From assembly GCA_934276485.1 (NCBI GenBank), contig CAKQTE010000090.1, forward strand, positions 1 through 20,745: a stretch of DNA of 20,745 bases, given 5' to 3'. Position 1 is the first letter of the stretch. The number at the start of each line of letters is the position of its first letter. Under the pieces are notes generated by a model. That model saw only the letters and a program-made list of their open reading frames with translations, did not search any database and was not told the DNA's origin. The DNA comes from an uncultured Spirochaetales bacterium. GTDB taxonomy: Bacteria > Spirochaetota > Spirochaetia > Sphaerochaetales > Sphaerochaetaceae. Below are positions 20,177 to 20,745 of the stretch, piece after piece. A program made the translations under genes and the position numbers.

Positions 20177-20745
20177 ATGACGAAAGATAAATCATTTCAA
20201 GAAGAAGCTAAGATTTGCTATACTGATGACATGGCAAAGGGTGTAACTACAGGAACTTTTGATTTTGAGGTAATCAGACAAGCAGATATTCTGTATGTCG
20301 ATAAGACAGAGTATCTATATAAGCTTGTTTCCAAGCCCGAGAACAGGAGATGCTTCGTATCCAGACCACGAAGGTTTGGAAAGTCCTTATGTGTAAACAC
20401 CCTTGAGAAAATCTTCCAGGGTAGAAAGGATCTATTTGAGGGGCTATACATAAGCCAAACAGATTATGACTGGAAGAAGTATCCTGTAATAAGGTTCAGC
20501 TTTGGTTCATGCTCTGCAAAAAATGGTACACAATTAAACGAATGGATTGTTGGAAAACTTTTGGATATAGCTGAAGGCTATGGAATAGAACTTATAAGAA
20601 AAAAGTATGCAGGATATGCGTTTTCAGAACTAATTGAGAAGATAAGCGAAAAATATGGACAGATTGTAGTTCTATTCGATGAGTATGAGATGGTCATAAC
20701 AGACAACATCTACAATGAGAACATCGAGGAGATGAGGGATGTCCT
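20177..20745 (+). CDS. AAA-ATPase-like / PD-(D/E)XK family protein, 5' part
   Basis: The first 189 residues of a protein cut by the window end. It belongs to the family with an AAA-ATPase-like N-terminal domain (PF09820) and, usually, a C-terminal PD-(D/E)XK nuclease-like domain (DUF1703), multiplied in Bacteroidetes, gut spirochaetes and some Firmicutes. Evidence is the conserved VDKTEYLYKLV (41-51), the P-loop-like SRPRRFGKS (62-70) and the Walker-B-like VVLFDEYE near residue 168; most family members have DEYD there. Function is unknown; toxin-like, defence or transposon-linked roles have been suggested for relatives. AGGAGG 5 nt upstream supports the start. It follows the topoisomerase operon by 71 nt and probably has its own control, since a hairpin covers its ribosome binding site. 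Confidence 0.85.
   Translation, partial: MTKDKSFQEEAKICYTDDMAKGVTTGTFDFEVIRQADILYVDKTEYLYKLVSKPENRRCFVSRPRRFGKSLCVNTLEKIFQGRKDLFEGLYISQTDYDWKKYPVIRFSFGSCSAKNGTQLNEWIVGKLLDIAEGYGIELIRKKYAGYAFSELIEKISEKYGQIVVLFDEYEMVITDNIYNENIEEMRDV

Noticed and set aside
1..20745. tRNA genes, rRNA, CRISPR arrays, riboswitches, phage or transposase genes
   Set aside because: I scanned for T-loop-like GTTCRANYC with acceptor pairing, regular spaced repeats and known leader motifs, and found none convincing.

Overview
This looks like chromosomal DNA of a host-associated, low-GC (roughly 40% by eye) bacterium, most likely a spirochaete of the Sphaerochaeta/Treponema kind. The case rests on a DUF4416 protein, a ParE/ParC topoisomerase IV pair of the Bacteroidetes/Chlamydia/spirochaete type, several lipoproteins with loose spirochaete-like lipoboxes, a cytoplasmic GH13 enzyme, a pectin esterase and an AAA-ATPase-like/PD-(D/E)XK family gene. 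The lineage is an inference: there is no rRNA in the window. I found no tRNA, rRNA, CRISPR array, prophage or intact insertion sequence. Genes are packed tightly and no gene-free stretch reaches 300 bases.

Layout. 1-169: end of an unknown neighbour region with two hairpins. 170-3556 (-): very large GH13 glycosidase without signal peptide. 3792-6368: FKBP-type prolyl isomerase lipoprotein (+), peptidyl-tRNA hydrolase (-), a four-helix membrane protein of unknown function (+) and endonuclease III (-), in alternating orientation with almost no intergenic space. 6424-10847 (+): a DAHP synthase-prephenate dehydratase fusion, a DUF4416 protein, a small lipoprotein and L-serine ammonia-lyase. 11070-11900 (+): an AT-rich two-repeat lipoprotein gene whose promoter carries a run of 15 C between its -35 and -10 boxes. 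12073-15487 (-): leucyl-tRNA synthetase and, upstream of it, a pectinesterase without signal peptide. 15639-20105 (+): a parE-parC-RluA-type pseudouridine synthase operon with overlapping reading frames. 20177-end (+): 5' part of an AAA-ATPase-like gene whose Shine-Dalgarno lies in a perfect hairpin.

How it fits together. Most of the content is housekeeping (translation, topology, base excision repair, aromatic and serine metabolism), with two carbohydrate genes suggesting use of plant or storage polysaccharide fragments inside the cell. The most interesting accessory locus is the poly-C lipoprotein: a -35 TTGACA and a -10 TAATCT separated by a homopolymer is the architecture of slipped-strand phase-variable promoters of surface antigens. 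At the present tract length the spacer is 23 nt, so I predict the gene is OFF or weak. The gene is flanked by two identical 17-bp sequences, suggesting it arrived as a module.

A second theme runs through the whole window. Genes that start transcription units (leuS, pth, parE, the aroF-pheA fusion, perhaps the FKBP gene and sdaA) have a -10-like hexamer ending 7-9 nt before the ATG and no Shine-Dalgarno, as expected of leaderless mRNAs. Genes inside operons, and the accessory genes, have clear Shine-Dalgarno sequences or overlap their upstream gene.
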